Source: Pithys albifrons albifrons (lineage: Eukaryota; Chordata; Aves; Passeriformes; Thamnophilidae). From it: 64,000 bases of DNA. Positions 11,670-24,126 of this stretch are shown in pieces. Position 1 is the stretch's first letter. Every line of letters starts with the position of its first letter. The position numbers were made by a program, and so were the translations under genes. The stretch is from assembly GCF_047495875.1 (NCBI RefSeq), contig NC_092459.1, forward strand, positions 12,528,965 through 12,592,964. The letters are read 5' to 3'. Below the pieces are notes generated by a model. That model saw nothing but the letters and a program-made list of their open reading frames with translations, had not been told where the DNA came from and did no database searches.

Positions 11670-12239
11670 TTACAGGTATGACCTCAGGAGCCAGATCCAG
11701 GCACCCCCTGATCTAACAGGGAAGCCTGTAAAGTCACATCTTGTCAATGTCACAGATAGTGGAACCATCCATTTAAGACACATTCATTTATATATGATAG
11801 ATATTTTTTAACAAAACAAGGGAGAAACTCATTCTATGATGAGTTTGTAAAACAAAACTATTCACCTGCAGGGGATTTTTTGTAAAACAAGACTATTCAC
11901 TTTGCTTTACCTCAACAAAGTCTTCTGTACCTCACCATGTGATTACAAATTCAGGAAGCAGACAGGCAGATGGCAGAAGTGAAGGTTCAGGTCAGCGTTA
12001 AGATGTCCAGGTATTGATGACTATTTGTGCTCTGTCTCAGATCCCTCTAGAGTCAGTGGAGATCTCATTAAAACTGATGGTGGAGCCCAGCTGGCAACTG
12101 TAGTTCCAAGAACAATATTGGAGCAGACACAAGGGTTGGAGTTAATTTGTCCAAATACAGACATCAGTTCAGGTGCTGTGAAGTGCCTTTCTTGGGCTGT
12201 TGCAGGCACTTCAAATAGGTTCAGGTGTCACCTAGGGTG
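11670..12239. other. Intergenic, unrecognised
   Basis: A short direct repeat lies here ('aaaacaaaactattcacctg' near 11849 and 'aaaacaagactattcacttt' near 11883). No gene seen. Confidence 0.5.
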
Positions 12240-12376
12240 TAATTGCCATCCCTTGCAGATGTCTCAGACACTTTATCCTGGCTGGACATGGCAACCTGCT
12301 TTAACTGACTGTTATTGAGCAGAGGGATTGGCTTAGGTGACTTCAAGAAGTCTCTTCCAACCTAAACAATACTGTG
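12240..12376 (+). mobile_element. CR1 LINE 3' end, sense, diverged
   Basis: The run 'ggctggacatggcaacctgc', 'ttaactgactgttattgagc', 'agagggattggcttaggtga', then 'aagtctcttccaacctaaac' follows the CR1 3' end pattern (ggcaacctgctctagctgac / cctgcttgagcaggggggttgg / ggtcccttccaacc). It ends 'aatactgtgg'. It is more diverged than the copy at 11.6 kb, suggesting an older insertion. Confidence 0.8.
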
Positions 12377-14439
12377 GTCTCAGCTGGCAACAGATGCCAG
12401 CACACTGTGCAACCTGAAAGTTCTGCTCTGCCAAAATGCCTGTAGGCTCTAATGACAGTGCTTCAGCTTGATTCATTTGAGAATGTTTAGGAGTTTAGTA
12501 CCCCGTGAGATGCCCTATATCTCTCTAGGACTGGCAGATACAGAACAGCATTTATGGAAAATATGCACCATTTTTTTGCCAGGCTAAGCAGGACTCTCTC
12601 ATTACCTCAGGCACACAGGGTACTAAAGTTTGAGTGACTGACTTCCCAGTGGTCATGTCTTTGGAATATCATATAGCCGAGAGTCCAGATGGCAAAATCT
12701 GCCCACCCAAAATTAGCTGTTTATGTTGTAAGATAACTCTTTGCTATTATATTATGCATCTACATAAAAGTTAGCTACACCTCTGCATTTTATGCTTTTG
12801 CCTGTTACATTAACAAGTCCTCATCTACCTGGAACTTTCTTGCCCTGCTGGTATTTGGTCAAGCCAGGTCTAAACCTTTTCTTGGGCAAACTTAAAAAAA
12901 GACCCCACCTTTACTTTTTTTTTTTTAGGCAGATCTTTTAGACCTGAATTCTATCTCACAGCCTTTACCATGACAGTTTTTGAGTCATTAAGTAGTGAAG
13001 ACTTGGAAGATCCCCTTCCTGCCCAAGTATGTGGCCTACTGGGATGGTATGTCCCTTTTGTTACCTGATCAGAACAAGGCAGATGGACCAGCAATTGAAT
13101 GCTGGTGATCTTTCACTGGAGTAATTATTGTTTCCACCTAAATTATAAAAGTGATATTGACTGAACCAGAGAGAAAGCAGTAGCATCAAATGAAGGATGA
13201 AAAGAGCTGTTTTCACTTTATTCTCTGTTTATAAATGAAGCTTACTAGAGACACATCCCAAATATGCATCATACTCCCTATCTGACTTTCAGTGGGAATA
13301 AATCTAACTTTCTTGTACAAGACATTTTCTCACTCACTGATAATGCAGTACAGGAAAGTGCCCCATACATTCCCAGAGCAGAAGAGAAGCTGCAGCACTG
13401 GGCTGCACGTGGGGGTCCTTGTGTAAAACCTCACTGTAAGACTTATTTTCAGTCCTACAGCCCTCTGCTAAGGTCCTTTCCTTCCCACTGCAGTTGGAAG
13501 TGACCTCTCCTCATGACAGGACCGATGTACACTAGATACTTTGTGTTTCGTTGCATCATGTGTCTTGGGTTGACGTAGCAGTGAATTAGGTTGAAATCTG
13601 GGATTTTAGATGAGTTTGTTGCACTTCACTTCTAGTTGCAGGGTGCCCAAGAACCAACAGTGATGTTCTGGTCCACAATATCTTTGTCTTGCTACTCAAA
13701 ATTCAATTTTTCAGTCTACAAAATGTACCAGTTTGGATGAGCAAGCTAAGTCCAGAAGGGAGTGTACCAGCAAATTATCTCCTTCTCCCCCACCTCTCTA
13801 TGTCATTACTATTACCTCATTTGCCCTGGAGCATTAAGAAATGTAGAGGAAACCAATTATCTCACTTTATTTCCCTTGGCAGGTGTGACAGAGTTTCTTG
13901 CAACCTACTGAGCAGCATTAAGTGATGTGGGAATTTCAGGAAACAGGCAGTTTACTTACAAATGAGTGCAACTTCTTTCACATTGAATGAGACTTTATTG
14001 TTTCTCCCTCTAAAAATCCTGAAGATTGAGAGCCATTAGCTTTTCAGGGTAGCCCAGGTTACCATATGACAGACTTAGCCATCAAAGCCAAGTCACAGGC
14101 ACTGACACCTGTGAGTCTCAGTCCTGGACATGAATGTTTTCACTCTGGGGCTATCTACAGCCCTGCGATTGAGAAAATATTCCCCTCCAGAAAAACCTTT
14201 CCCATCCGTTGGGTTTAGCTGATGGAAATACGCTGACTCTCCTAGGCTGGCCTAGTCACCTCTTACAATATCTCTTGTACTTGGACCTGAGCCGAGCCCT
14301 GCTCTGGCAGCCTGCATACGCTCTCCTCACTCAGCTCCGAGATGCTCATTGAGGACTTTTATAGCCCCTTTATGCCTTTTTTCCAACTTAGTAACATTCT
14401 GCAGTGGACAAGTTGCATCAGATATGGAAACAGCTCACT
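12377..14439. other. Intergenic, no supported gene
   Basis: Mixed sequence with short open frames only. 'gtgtcttgggttgacg' near 13560 faintly resembles an avian LTR start, but no end, TATA/poly(A) pair or duplication supports it. Confidence 0.45.
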
Positions 14440-14860
14440 TTAATGCATCTTACAGTTGCTCAGGTCTCATGCAAACAGCCGGGACTGTAAGAGCCCCAAC
14501 ATGAGGCAGACAATAACAGCTCCAGTGTGCAAAGATGAAGTCCACCTGGCAGCTGATGTCCACTCCTCCAGCCAAGACGGTACAAATGTGCCCCGTGTGA
14601 GTCACAGCAGGGATGATGTTCTACGGCAGCAATTAATTTGCTTCTAAGGCAAACGGGTCCAAATGGTAAAGGCTTCTGTGACTGGAATTTACTGTTCCAA
14701 TGCAAATAGCGAACTGGCAAACAATAACCACTCCAGCCTGAAAGCCCGGCCAGCAATTGGTTGACATTTGGGCTGCAGAGAGTTTGCAGATTCCCTGTGA
14801 GTTGGATAGGAGATGTGTTTTGCAGCAACAATTGATTTATTACTGTGACAACGAGTAGAA
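14440..14860. promoter_or_regulatory. Candidate conserved noncoding / enhancer-like element
   Basis: This unique, non-repetitive stretch is dense in textbook factor sites. There is a perfect POU octamer ATGCAAAT at 14700-14707, an AP-1-like TGAGTCA near 14598, homeodomain-type CAATTAATTTG near 14630, CAATTG near 14753 and 14829, and AACAATTGATTTATTACTG near 14826. Open frames on both strands here look incidental. It lies about 7.5 kb beyond the 3' end of KCNF1, a plausible range for a regulatory element. Function and conservation are inferred only from motif density; chance matches are possible. Confidence 0.3.
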
Positions 14861-17800
14861 ATAGAAGGACCTGCTGGCAGGCAAGGGTGTGATTTGTTCC
14901 TCAGCAAACAAGCAAGAAATGTCCAGCTGGCCAGTGGCCATTCCCAAGCAAAAGCCTGGGGGAGGACACAGATTTTATCTCCTCTATGCTTGAATTTTGC
15001 CTGCTAACTAGCCTTGGAATTAGGGTAGATTTTTTTGTATTGTACAAAAACACACTTATATTTAGTAATGTTTCTACAAAGTAAGTGAGGGGGACGCAAA
15101 GGTCAGGCTGTCTTCTAGATATTTAATTTCTCAAGCAGTAGGATGACACTTTATCTGTTATTCATGAGCAGAAAATCATTCTCATTTGTATTGCAGCAGC
15201 CCCTGTAAGGACCAATCAAGGTCCCATTGTGGTGATGCCTGATTGGTGGCTGTGAGGAGAAAATTGCTGGTGCCTGCTTGGATGCAGTTCAGCAACATCC
15301 ATTTTTTTGCCATGTAAGGTTCAACATGAGCACATTCTGATCAGCAAAGCACTTAAGTGCACGCTTTAAGAGATCTCTTTGCAGCCAAATGCTTCAGAGT
15401 GTTTCAGTGCTCTCAAAGAGAAGGGAATTTAAACATGTGCAAAAACGTTCAGCTAAATCAGACAGTGCTGCTGCACACGAACTTCGTGTCTTTTGAGTGT
15501 TCTATGTGTAAGAAAGTTTTCTTGTGATGCAGCTTTGAGGGTGGAGAGACATGTCCAAATGAAGTTTTGAGCCAGTATATTTTGTCTCCTGGGCATGTTC
15601 TAAGCCTTCCCTAGTGATCTGACACTTCATAGAGCTGTGACTAGTGGGATGACACCAGTCATTCAGCACGCGTGTCGAGGTGTGAGCATCAAGAGAGATG
15701 AATCATTTCCATTTTCTGAAACAAAATATTGAAGTGTAATAGACTGAAATTAAGGTATGAAAAATGAGGGTGAGTGAAGGGAAGGATAGGCCAATGAGAA
15801 GAGTTGTCCAGTTATGGAGTAATCATGATGGAACAAGGGAAGAAACCAAAAAGGCATGTAGTATTTCATGGTGGTTAGTCTGGTACAGACTAAGTCAGAA
15901 GGGTTAATTCTTCACTGGTTGATAATGGAAAAGCTGAGAGTTAAGGGATATGAGATGCTGATATCAATGAATGACAATGAATACATCACTTATATGAATA
16001 GGGTAAAGAACATCTGTGGTGTATCATTTTTGCTGTAAAAGTAATAATAAAAAAATGAACAGTGGCCAATAGATAGCTACAGCTACTTCGTATTCTGGAT
16101 GCTGTGTAAAATAGCCATATCTTACTATGCTAGTAAGCCTGGAAAACCCTGACTTTGTAAAGCTGATAACAGTAATGCAGTGGAAACATTGTGTGGGATG
16201 AGTGGAGTGCATCGTAGTGATAAAGAATTTCTCTCTAATGCTCTTATAGTAATTGAAGCTGCAGTTTGTCTCCTGCACAGCAAAGCAGTCTGAGACTGCC
16301 AGAAGGTTTACTAAAACTTTCCTTTGCAGTGCTCAACAATTTGCTGCCTTCATCCAGTGACTATTTGCCTGAGACTCCATGACTTTGTGAGCCCTAACAC
16401 GGAATGTGTGAGCTGTAGCACAAACTCTAATGAATACAGATAATTTTCATTTCTTAAGACTTTTAACTGCTGTGGAGTGTACAGGTTCTTTCCTTGTCAA
16501 ATAGGGACTCATGACATTTCTTGTTTAAATTAAAAACCAAAGCACTAGGGTCAGCACTTGCGTGCCTCGTTGTCATTGATATCAGTTTAGTGATGCCCTG
16601 AAAATAACAGGATTTTTGTAGGCACATACAGCATAGCATTCAGTCTTTTATTTTCAAAGAGACTGTTCTGCTTAGGCTCCTCTTAAAATTTCTCTTTCTT
16701 TCTGCTTTTATTGTATATGTTTATCTGACCAGGATGATTTAGCAGTACTTAACTCTCAGCATGTTAAAAAAATATTCAAGGTTCCCTTACATGGGAAGAC
16801 AAAAAGCAACTTTAAGACATCTGCAGCTTTCTCATCTACTTATGAAAACAAGAAGAGAAAAGAAATAATTAAATGGGACAACTTCTCCTGGAGCTCTCAG
16901 ACCCTTCCATCATTTTCGTTTTCCTCACAGCAATTTATATTAGCCTTGTGCATTAGCCTGGCACACTTGGCTGCATCATTCTCCTCAGTGTTCCTAAGTC
17001 AGACAAAGCTCCCACTCAGTTCAAGCCTTATGTGGCTCATGGCCAGAAGAGAAACCAATTTCAGTTTTAGTGGGATATCTACATCTGAAGCAAGTGTACT
17101 TAATATACATTGCCCCGAGCTGATTTTCACACTAGTGTTATGTTGCTGCAACTCTCAGTAAAGTTTGATTTACACCAGGCTGTGCAGAACTTATTACCCA
17201 CATCATTAAGGACCATCTGTCTCAGAGCAAAAATGTCTTGTGGAAGTCAGTGTGAAAGGAAATGTTCATATTCCCAAACAGGGAGCCTAGGGAAAATGCA
17301 GTAGTATTTGAATGGAGAGTGAACCAGATCCTCAGAAACCTGGTTGGGTAGCAAGTGTGTGCACCCAGTAACTGTTCTACCTGTGTGAGTAAGAAATTGT
17401 GAAGTTTGTCAGTGGGTGTAGAACTGAAGGCTCTGTTGACAGGCGGGAGGGAGGAAGCACTTCTGCCTAGCCATAATTCACAAGGCATGCCCCTCTATTT
17501 GTTTTAGCACATCTGGCAATGCAGATGTGGCTGGAAGAGGGTTGTGTGTGGCAGGGGGTTGTGTCTTTCAGTGCAGCTAATTGTTAATTTATATTCCTTA
17601 ACCCTTACTGTTATGGATATTTGAACGCTCTGTTTCAACATACACCTGTTTGTCACTCTTTTATCCAGTCTCAGCTGAGTGTTTTAGGTAGTTATTTGAA
17701 AAATCAGTGTGGGAGAATACCTGGAGCTGAAAATAGTCGTGGTTTCTTCTCTTCACCTTTTTTATCAGGTACATTCAAATAGTACATTAGGCAAAAAGAA

Positions 17801-20800
17801 GCTTGCCTAAAGGGTTACTGAAACAGCATCACTGTCAGCTTCAGCTGCAAAAAGGACTCAGCGCAGCCAGGGACAGATGGGCTGTGTGTGCTGCATGGTC
17901 CTCAGCCCTCCTTCTCTTTGCTAGGAGCTGCCTTTGCTTCAGTGTGTTCACATTTCCCTTGGTCCATGCACAGACCAAAGAGGCCATGTCAATTAACCTT
18001 GTGTGGCAGGTGCCACACCTGCAGGACTGAGCATCTGTCCTGCATGACAGCAGAAAACAGTGGTATTCTAGTATTTCCAGAAATTCTGGCTTTAGTTTTG
18101 TTTTTATAAGTGTCTTCAAATCGTATGTGTGTCAGTCCAGTAATAACCCCTAGCTGTCAGTGGCTGTTTCTGCCTGAACCTGAAGCTGTCTCCAAAGTCA
18201 AGCTGGCTCTGACATGCCAGCCAGAGCATGGGGTGAGTTGACGCATTAAATGCCTATCACTTCCCTGAGACTAATGCTGTGTGTCAGTAAATGCTCCAGC
18301 CATCTCCCACACTTCTGAAAGCAATTTCCATTCTATTAAGTTCTACTCTTCATGGTGTCCAGCAAGCTAGAAACAGGCTTCATTTTACCTACAGCTTAGC
18401 AATCACCACCAATATAACCTTGGCTATTAAATTAAGACTGTTGAATCAGATTCTGCTGGCAGCTATTTGATGTCAAACCTGGACTAATCCTAAATTTACA
18501 GCTGAGGTTGATGTTAGTTAGGAATTAAAACTTTGTTGCTTCAAGTTTTAACTGTGTATATTACAGGCTGCTTTAAAGATTCAAAGTTTTCTAGAAGCAG
18601 CCAGGGCAGATGTCCTATGGGATAACTTCTTAAGAGGATAGTTTGATCAGCTCACTGTGCTCTGAAATTACCTGCACAGTGAACTGAGGAACTACTGTAT
18701 GAGAAAGGATGTGAACTAAAATTATAGTAGCTTGGTTTTGTTCTCTATAATTCTGCTCTTCTATAGAAGAGTACTATATTTTCTTGCCAGAGCTCCCAAT
18801 TTTTTAGGAAAAGGGTTACCAGTTTACTTCATACACCTGTGAGTCCAAAGAAGAGTGTCTGTGCAGCAGGGGTAAGGAGAGATCCAGGTGATTTATGCAG
18901 ATTTTTCTGCACATGAACATATTCAGGCTGTCCCAGTCCTGGTTCCCAGGTGAAGGGTATTAAATACCAGGGACAGGGCTTCCCTGAAAGACAGTTGTGT
19001 TACAAAGCTTCCCACATGTGTTGGGTGATAGTCTCACTGGGAATGCCTTATATTCATTAATTTAATTGTGTAGACAGCTAAAGTGCCCAAAAAGTGCTCA
19101 GAAAGAACTGAATGTGAGGAAATTGCTGGTAGGTTGGGTGGGTGCAGCCTGTGCCCACCTCACACAGAGCATAGAAATGAAACCTGCAGGATGGGTGGTG
19201 CCATTGCCCCTTTGAAAAGACTTCAGAGCTTGTCCTAACTTGGACTCAAGATAGTCCTGTGTCTAACAGTTGAGGACACAGGAGACTTTTTAGGGTATCA
19301 CTTACTCTCTGCGAAGGGACTGCTCTAACCCTCCCGCTCCACCCACAAGACTTTCAGATTTTAAAAATCTTTTTCTTTTTTCAGACTAACTTGTAATGAA
19401 GGACAAGCAGTTCTACTGCGTTGTGTAAAAGGAAACAAACACCCCCTAGCTCACTCTGTCCATTAAGGAACAGAGCCTTCTCTCCAGCCCTGATTTCAGA
19501 GCCAGTGGTTTATGGTAGTTTCTTGGTGTATGAAAGTTGTTTCCCCCAGGGACCCAATAACCCTCTTGCTTTCTACCATGTAAGACCCTCCCTGCTCCTC
19601 TTCAATCCCACCATGTGCTGCAGACTGCCAGCCTGCCTTGTCCTTCTGTCACTGCCCACATCTCCCCTTGCTCCTATGGGGTTCCCACACCACGGACAAG
19701 GCAAATAGGGAGGAATCCATCCTTCTCACCCACAGCCTTTTAAGAACATATAACTTAGAGTAACAAACCTAACAAATATGGTCTCTAGTGCAGCAAGCCA
19801 CATGGAGCCTGACTTGAAACCAGTCTGGGCTGGAGTGCCACCAAGGTTGTCTCAAAATTCTTTCCACACAGACATGGCAGAGGCAGAGCCCAGTACTCAA
19901 TGGAGAAATGGGCCCATAAAATTATTTCCAATAATATAGTCTTTTTTGTTATTTCATGTCAGGTTAAATAAATCACAAAGCATGGCAGCGAGGATTTAGC
20001 ACTTGTGCTAAACCATATTACTTAGCATTTATACTGTGCTTTTCTCACTCAGGAAAGTGCTTTTACTAACTTCATTCGCTCTCAGCCACCCTCTGCATGT
20101 CACGAGGGAAGTCAGGAGCATTTAATACAAAGCTGGACTCATATTTTTCTCTTGTCCCATCCTCAGCATCCTGGTTGAGTCAATTTTTGATGGCTACAGA
20201 CCATATTTGCTACCTGGAAGTCTTAAGCAGTGCAAGGGGCAGAATTCTGTCCCTTTAATGAGAGCTGGCTATGGTCCTGGCCAGGCAGCCAGGGAGCAGA
20301 TCTGAGGCTGTTGGCAAGCAAGGCACAGGTCTCAGCAGATAAGATGGATTAAGAGAGCAGTTCTAGAGGCTAAGAGCTGGGATGTGGAAGGGAGGATGGG
20401 AGTTAAAGGATGCTTGCACCTAAGAAGTCATTTGGATTGGCTATTTGCCTTAGGTGGGAGAGAATTTGGGACAAATGCTAGTGGAAGGATTCAGGTACAG
20501 AAAGGTTTAGAGATTGTTTGAATTATCTTGCTTGATGAAGGTATGTAAGGCAGGACATGCTAATGGGTTGGGGAAGAGAACATTAGGTCTGAAACAGAGT
20601 ACGTGTCCCTGGAGTGAGCAATTTGAGGTGTGAGGGGGTAATACTGAGGAAGGCCTTCAACTGGGGGAGCTGGGGACTCATTTCCATGCCAGGAGATGTA
20701 TAGGTGGTGTCCCCAAGGAGCGGTTTCCCTTCATCACCCACAGCTGCCCAGCCCCTAGATATCACCACTGCTCCCTGCTCTCAGCAGGACAGGGCTCCAC

Positions 20801-22000
20801 TATCAGACACACTCCTTCACCAGAAGACAGGGCAAACAAGGTGCCAGGAGAAAGCATAAAGCCTATCCAACAGCTCTGTGTCCCTCCAGTCACTGGTCCT
20901 GTGGGGTGGATGTCACAGGCCCATCACTTGCCCTGGAAAAAAGTCCCAAGGACCTGCAGGTGGGTATTGGGCAGCATGAGGTGCCCATGGATGGGTCACG
21001 GCTCATGCTGCTGCATTTCACCTGGGTAAGGGGCTGCTTAGCACAAAAGGGAATAAATAAGGACAACTACTCTAGCCCAGTAAACACTTGGGAACTTACT
21101 TTGAATGTATGTAAAGGTATTTGTGTGCCAGTGCTCCCCTCCCCTTCAAACTGACATAACTCCTAGTTTCAATGGATTTCTCCGGTAAGGACCAGACCCA
21201 TACATTCAGTGGTTACACCAACGAAATTCAGACTTACATAGATGGCACTTACTTTTGGAAAAAATTAATATCTACACACTAGGTATTGATTAATACACTG
21301 ATTAATGATTAAGACACTGGTTAGAGCTTAATACCTCTTTAAACTAAGATTTATGAAACCATGCAGTTATTGTAGGGGTGAGATATGCTGTTTTGAAAAA
21401 TAACCTAGTGATATGTTCATTCAGCTCCATATTTTTGCCATAAATCAATTGGATATTATACTATTTTTACTGAAACTTTCTCTACACTTACTTTCAAAGA
21501 GTTAAAGTTTTTATTTAGAAACACTCAATTTAACTCTTCTATAAACTTCCCTTCCTTTAATAGTAAAGATACCATGAGCTAACTTCCAGTTTTAAAAATT
21601 ACTTGATTATAAATCCTTCCTGAAACATTCCTGCTATATAAATCATTCTGTAATTAAAAGCTAGAACAAATATTTTTAAATTTGCTCCTTAAAATACATT
21701 GATTTGTTCTGAATCTCTGCTCGAAATATAGCTTCATGTCCCACTGAAAATTACACTTTTTCTGGAAAGAGGAACAGAGACCTATCCAAAAAGTTGGCCC
21801 CAAATTACATTTTACAAAAACAAAGCCATTTATTCACTCTAATATTTTGCAAACCGTATATGCTGGTATTTTCAGTATCTCTAGGCTGAAACTGCTTGTT
21901 ACATTTTGCTGTAAGCCTGAATCTAATACAAGGGAGAGGCTGCTTCAATTATTTTACGGAGCATTTCCCGTAGCTGCAAAGGCATTGAAGGGAGCCTAGA
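14861..22000. other. Intergenic, downstream side of KCNF1
   Basis: No supported gene. An inverted pair of CCAAT boxes is present (CCAATCA at 15212-15218 and TGATTGG at 15240-15246). Short, imperfect direct repeats of 'gattaatacact' lie at about 21289-21320. The last kilobase is strongly A+T-rich and could include distal 3' untranslated sequence if a far poly(A) signal (complement AATAAA at 21829-21834) is used. Confidence 0.5.
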
Positions 22001-22373
22001 AGACACAATCTGTGTGATGCTGCTCTTTATTGTCACAGGTACAGAGTTCTGATGTGGCAATGCTGAACATTCAGGTCATCGAACATTTACCGATCAGGAA
22101 GGACTTTTCAGTCTCTGAAATGGTTACAAGTGGCTTTTGTCAGAACACACTCAATATAAGCAGTCTGATCTCAATGGAGTCCTACTATTTTATTTTGGAT
22201 AATAATGGCAAAGTCTTACCAACTGTTGATGGGATGCCATGGGGTTAATTTATGTTCATGTTGGAAAAGCAAAGCAGTGCTCCCTCCAAACTCTGACAGA
22301 ACTTTGAGTCTCTTCAATAGTTGATTGTCAGGTTGTCCCTATCTGTAGCTTAAGGATGACAACAGTTCACAGT
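22001..22373 (-). other. KCNF1: Probable KCNF1 3' untranslated region
   Basis: This follows the KCNF1 stop codon on the minus strand without any splice signal needed. It ends where a canonical poly(A) signal is followed by a GT-rich stretch, giving a 3' UTR of about 350-370 bases. An open frame on the opposite strand (22030-22248) is a shadow with no support. The extent is an inference, since no transcript data are available here. Confidence 0.55.
22026..22031 (-). terminator. KCNF1: Candidate poly(A) signal of KCNF1 (AATAAA)
   Basis: TTTATT on the plus strand is AATAAA on the minus strand, 343 bases past the stop codon. Downstream on the minus strand lies CACAGATTGTGTCTTCT, a GT-rich element of the sort used in 3' cleavage. 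A second AATAAA at 21829-21834 (minus) could serve as a distal alternative. Confidence 0.55.
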
Positions 22374-23837
22374 TTATTTGCAGCTTTGAAGCCTGGTCCT
22401 ATAGTGTTTCTCTTCTGACAGGAGATGAATAAAGGTGTCACTGTGGGAGACTTTTAGCCGGCTGCTATAAAAAGGACCCTCTTTTCTTTCCCTTGAAAGA
22501 TCCTCTAGTTCACTTTTGGAGCCTGCAGCTTTCCCTTCGGCTGAGTTTAGCTCCATCAGCTCCAGTTCATGCTTGGCAGCTGTTTCTAAAACTCTCTGTT
22601 TGTTATAATATCTGACAAAGTTGTTAATGATGGGATGGATGGGAAGGGCAATGGCTATCACTCCACAAAGAAAACTGATGGCAGCATTCAGCTTTCCTAG
22701 TGTTGTTTTAGGGTATATGTCCCCATATCCAACTGTGGTCATGGTAATGATTGCCCACCAAAATGACTGAGGGATGCTTTTAAATAAAGTTTCGGGATGA
22801 CTTTGCTCCATGGTATAACCTAGGGCAGAAAAGACAAAGATTCCAACAGCTAAGTACATGAGAAGCAGCCCGAGTTCCTTAAAACTGCGTTTCAGAGCAT
22901 AGGTTAGGGTCTGGAGCCCTGAAGAGTGCCGTGCAAGCTTGAAAATCCTTGCAATCCTCATGATGCGCAGTGCCTGAACAGCCTGCTGGACATTGCTCAG
23001 CTCCATCAGCTTGGCTCCCAGGTGGGTCAAAGTCAGGCTGACATAGAAAGGAAGTATTGCTAGCACATCGACAATGTTCATGAAAGAAAGGGCAAAGTGG
23101 AATTTGTTGGGAGAGGAAATCAGCCTCAGCACATACTCCATGGTAAACCAGCCTATACAGGCTGTCTCTATGCTATCCAGGGTTGGGTGTTCCATACGGT
23201 TCCCCTCTGCATCTACGACCTGCAAGTCTGGGATGGTCCCCACACACATCACAACAGAGGAGATCAAAATAAATAGAAAGGACAGAACAGCAATCACTCT
23301 AGCTGGATAGGATGATTCTGGCTTCTCCAGAAATTTCCAGATGCATTTTTGGCACCTTTTCCAGCGGCTTTCTGAGGCATCTACTCCCAAGTCATCCAGA
23401 ATGAGTTGCACCCTTCTGGCTATTTCTTCCAGTTCCTCCTTTTTTTCACTTAGATGAGTTTTGCAGCAGTCATCCAAAAATTTCAGATCCACTTTCCAAA
23501 ATTCCATTTCATTCTTGAAACATATGGGGCATATTCCTTTCTTCATGTGAATTTCCCCAAAGTAATACACCTCAATAATGCATTTGAAAGCATCTGGGTC
23601 TCTGTCAAAGTAAAACTCTCTGTTTCCAGGATCATAATCATCACAGAGGGAAAATATGCTATCATATCCCCCCGATAAACAATTGAGCAGCTCTGCCAGC
23701 CGTGTTTCTGGGTATTGATTCAGATTATCTCCGTAGAACACCTGCCTCACTCCACCAACATTGACTACAATCTCCATTTCTTCACTTTTTTCTGATCCAT
23801 CAGTGTCCGCATCTGGAAAGCTAAAGTCACCTGCCAT
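22374..23837 (-). CDS. KCNF1: KCNF1: voltage-gated potassium channel modulatory subunit Kv5.1
   Basis: A complete single-exon frame of 487 codons, close to the roughly 494 of the mammalian protein and co-linear with it. Kv5.1 forms no functional channel alone. It joins Kv2 subunits at the plasma membrane and changes their gating. Residues 22-125 form the T1 tetramerisation domain (EIVVNVGGVRQVFYGD onward), including the non-Shaker zinc-site pattern H97-x5-C103-x20-C124-C125. Six membrane segments follow: S1 about 181-200, S2 about 224-240, S3 about 251-270, S4 about 289-304 with charges R291, R294, R297, K300 and R303, S5 about 321-343, and S6 about 385-410. The pore filter is TVGYGD at 368-373. 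The S6 hinge reads PIHP (399-402) instead of the PVP-type motif of conducting Kv channels, a hallmark of Kv5.1. The C-terminus TRLQSCK agrees with remembered mammalian KCNF1. I chose the ATG at 23837 because the protein aligns from there and the context is good (A at -3, G at +4). The frame stays open for 100 more codons upstream to an ATG at 24137, but that part resembles nothing and looks like leader or intron. Unlike mammalian KCNF1, the coding region is not G+C-rich. Confidence 0.97.
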   Translation of the reverse strand: MAGDFSFPDADTDGSEKSEEMEIVVNVGGVRQVFYGDNLNQYPETRLAELLNCLSGGYDSIFSLCDDYDPGNREFYFDRDPDAFKCIIEVYYFGEIHMKKGICPICFKNEMEFWKVDLKFLDDCCKTHLSEKKEELEEIARRVQLILDDLGVDASESRWKRCQKCIWKFLEKPESSYPARVIAVLSFLFILISSVVMCVGTIPDLQVVDAEGNRMEHPTLDSIETACIGWFTMEYVLRLISSPNKFHFALSFMNIVDVLAILPFYVSLTLTHLGAKLMELSNVQQAVQALRIMRIARIFKLARHSSGLQTLTYALKRSFKELGLLLMYLAVGIFVFSALGYTMEQSHPETLFKSIPQSFWWAIITMTTVGYGDIYPKTTLGKLNAAISFLCGVIAIALPIHPIINNFVRYYNKQRVLETAAKHELELMELNSAEGKAAGSKSELEDLSRERKEGPFYSSRLKVSHSDTFIHLLSEEKHYRTRLQSCK

Positions 23838-24100
23838 TTTAATTGTATTGGATTTTGTTTGATTTTTAGCCCGTTGTTTGGTTTCACAGCTTTGTGGTTT
23901 TAATCTCTCATGAAAGCAAACAAGCACCGAGGCAGCTCTACTACGAATGTCATCAAACTGACCTGGAGTTGTGGTGGGAAAGGTTACAGATAGAAACCTG
24001 TGGTCGGGAGAGCCTTGTGAGGTATGCAACAAGCTGCAGGGAAAAGACAAGTCATCGGGCTGCTGTGCCTGCAAGCAAGATGTTAGACAGCTCCAGGAGA
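23838..24100 (-). other. KCNF1: Probable KCNF1 5' untranslated leader
   Basis: This lies between the KCNF1 start codon and a strong acceptor-like site. It is open in the KCNF1 frame but has no recognisable protein similarity, so it is most simply leader sequence. If transcription instead starts near the TATA-like box at 24592-24599, the leader would run on to about 24560 and contain several upstream ATGs. Confidence 0.5.
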
Positions 24101-24126
24101 CTGGAAAGAGAAGAAACCATTTAGTA
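24101..24126 (-). promoter_or_regulatory. Strong 3' splice-site-like sequence upstream of KCNF1
   Basis: On the minus strand, TACTAA (24126-24121), a branch-point-like motif, is followed by TGGTTTCTTCTCTTTCCAG with the AG at 24102-24101. This is close to an ideal pyrimidine tract plus acceptor. A donor-like GTGAGT at 24134-24129 is too near for a normal intron, so any partner donor would lie farther upstream (higher coordinates). Vertebrate KCNF1 is usually described as a one-exon gene, so use of the site is a hypothesis. Confidence 0.4.

Noticed and set aside
13558..13640. LTR-like start (gtgtcttgggttgacg)
   Set aside because: No matching end, TATA/poly(A) pair or target-site duplication.
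14460..14831. 123-codon minus-strand frame
   Set aside because: It resembles no known protein, and a plus-strand frame covers the same bases. The region looks regulatory rather than coding.
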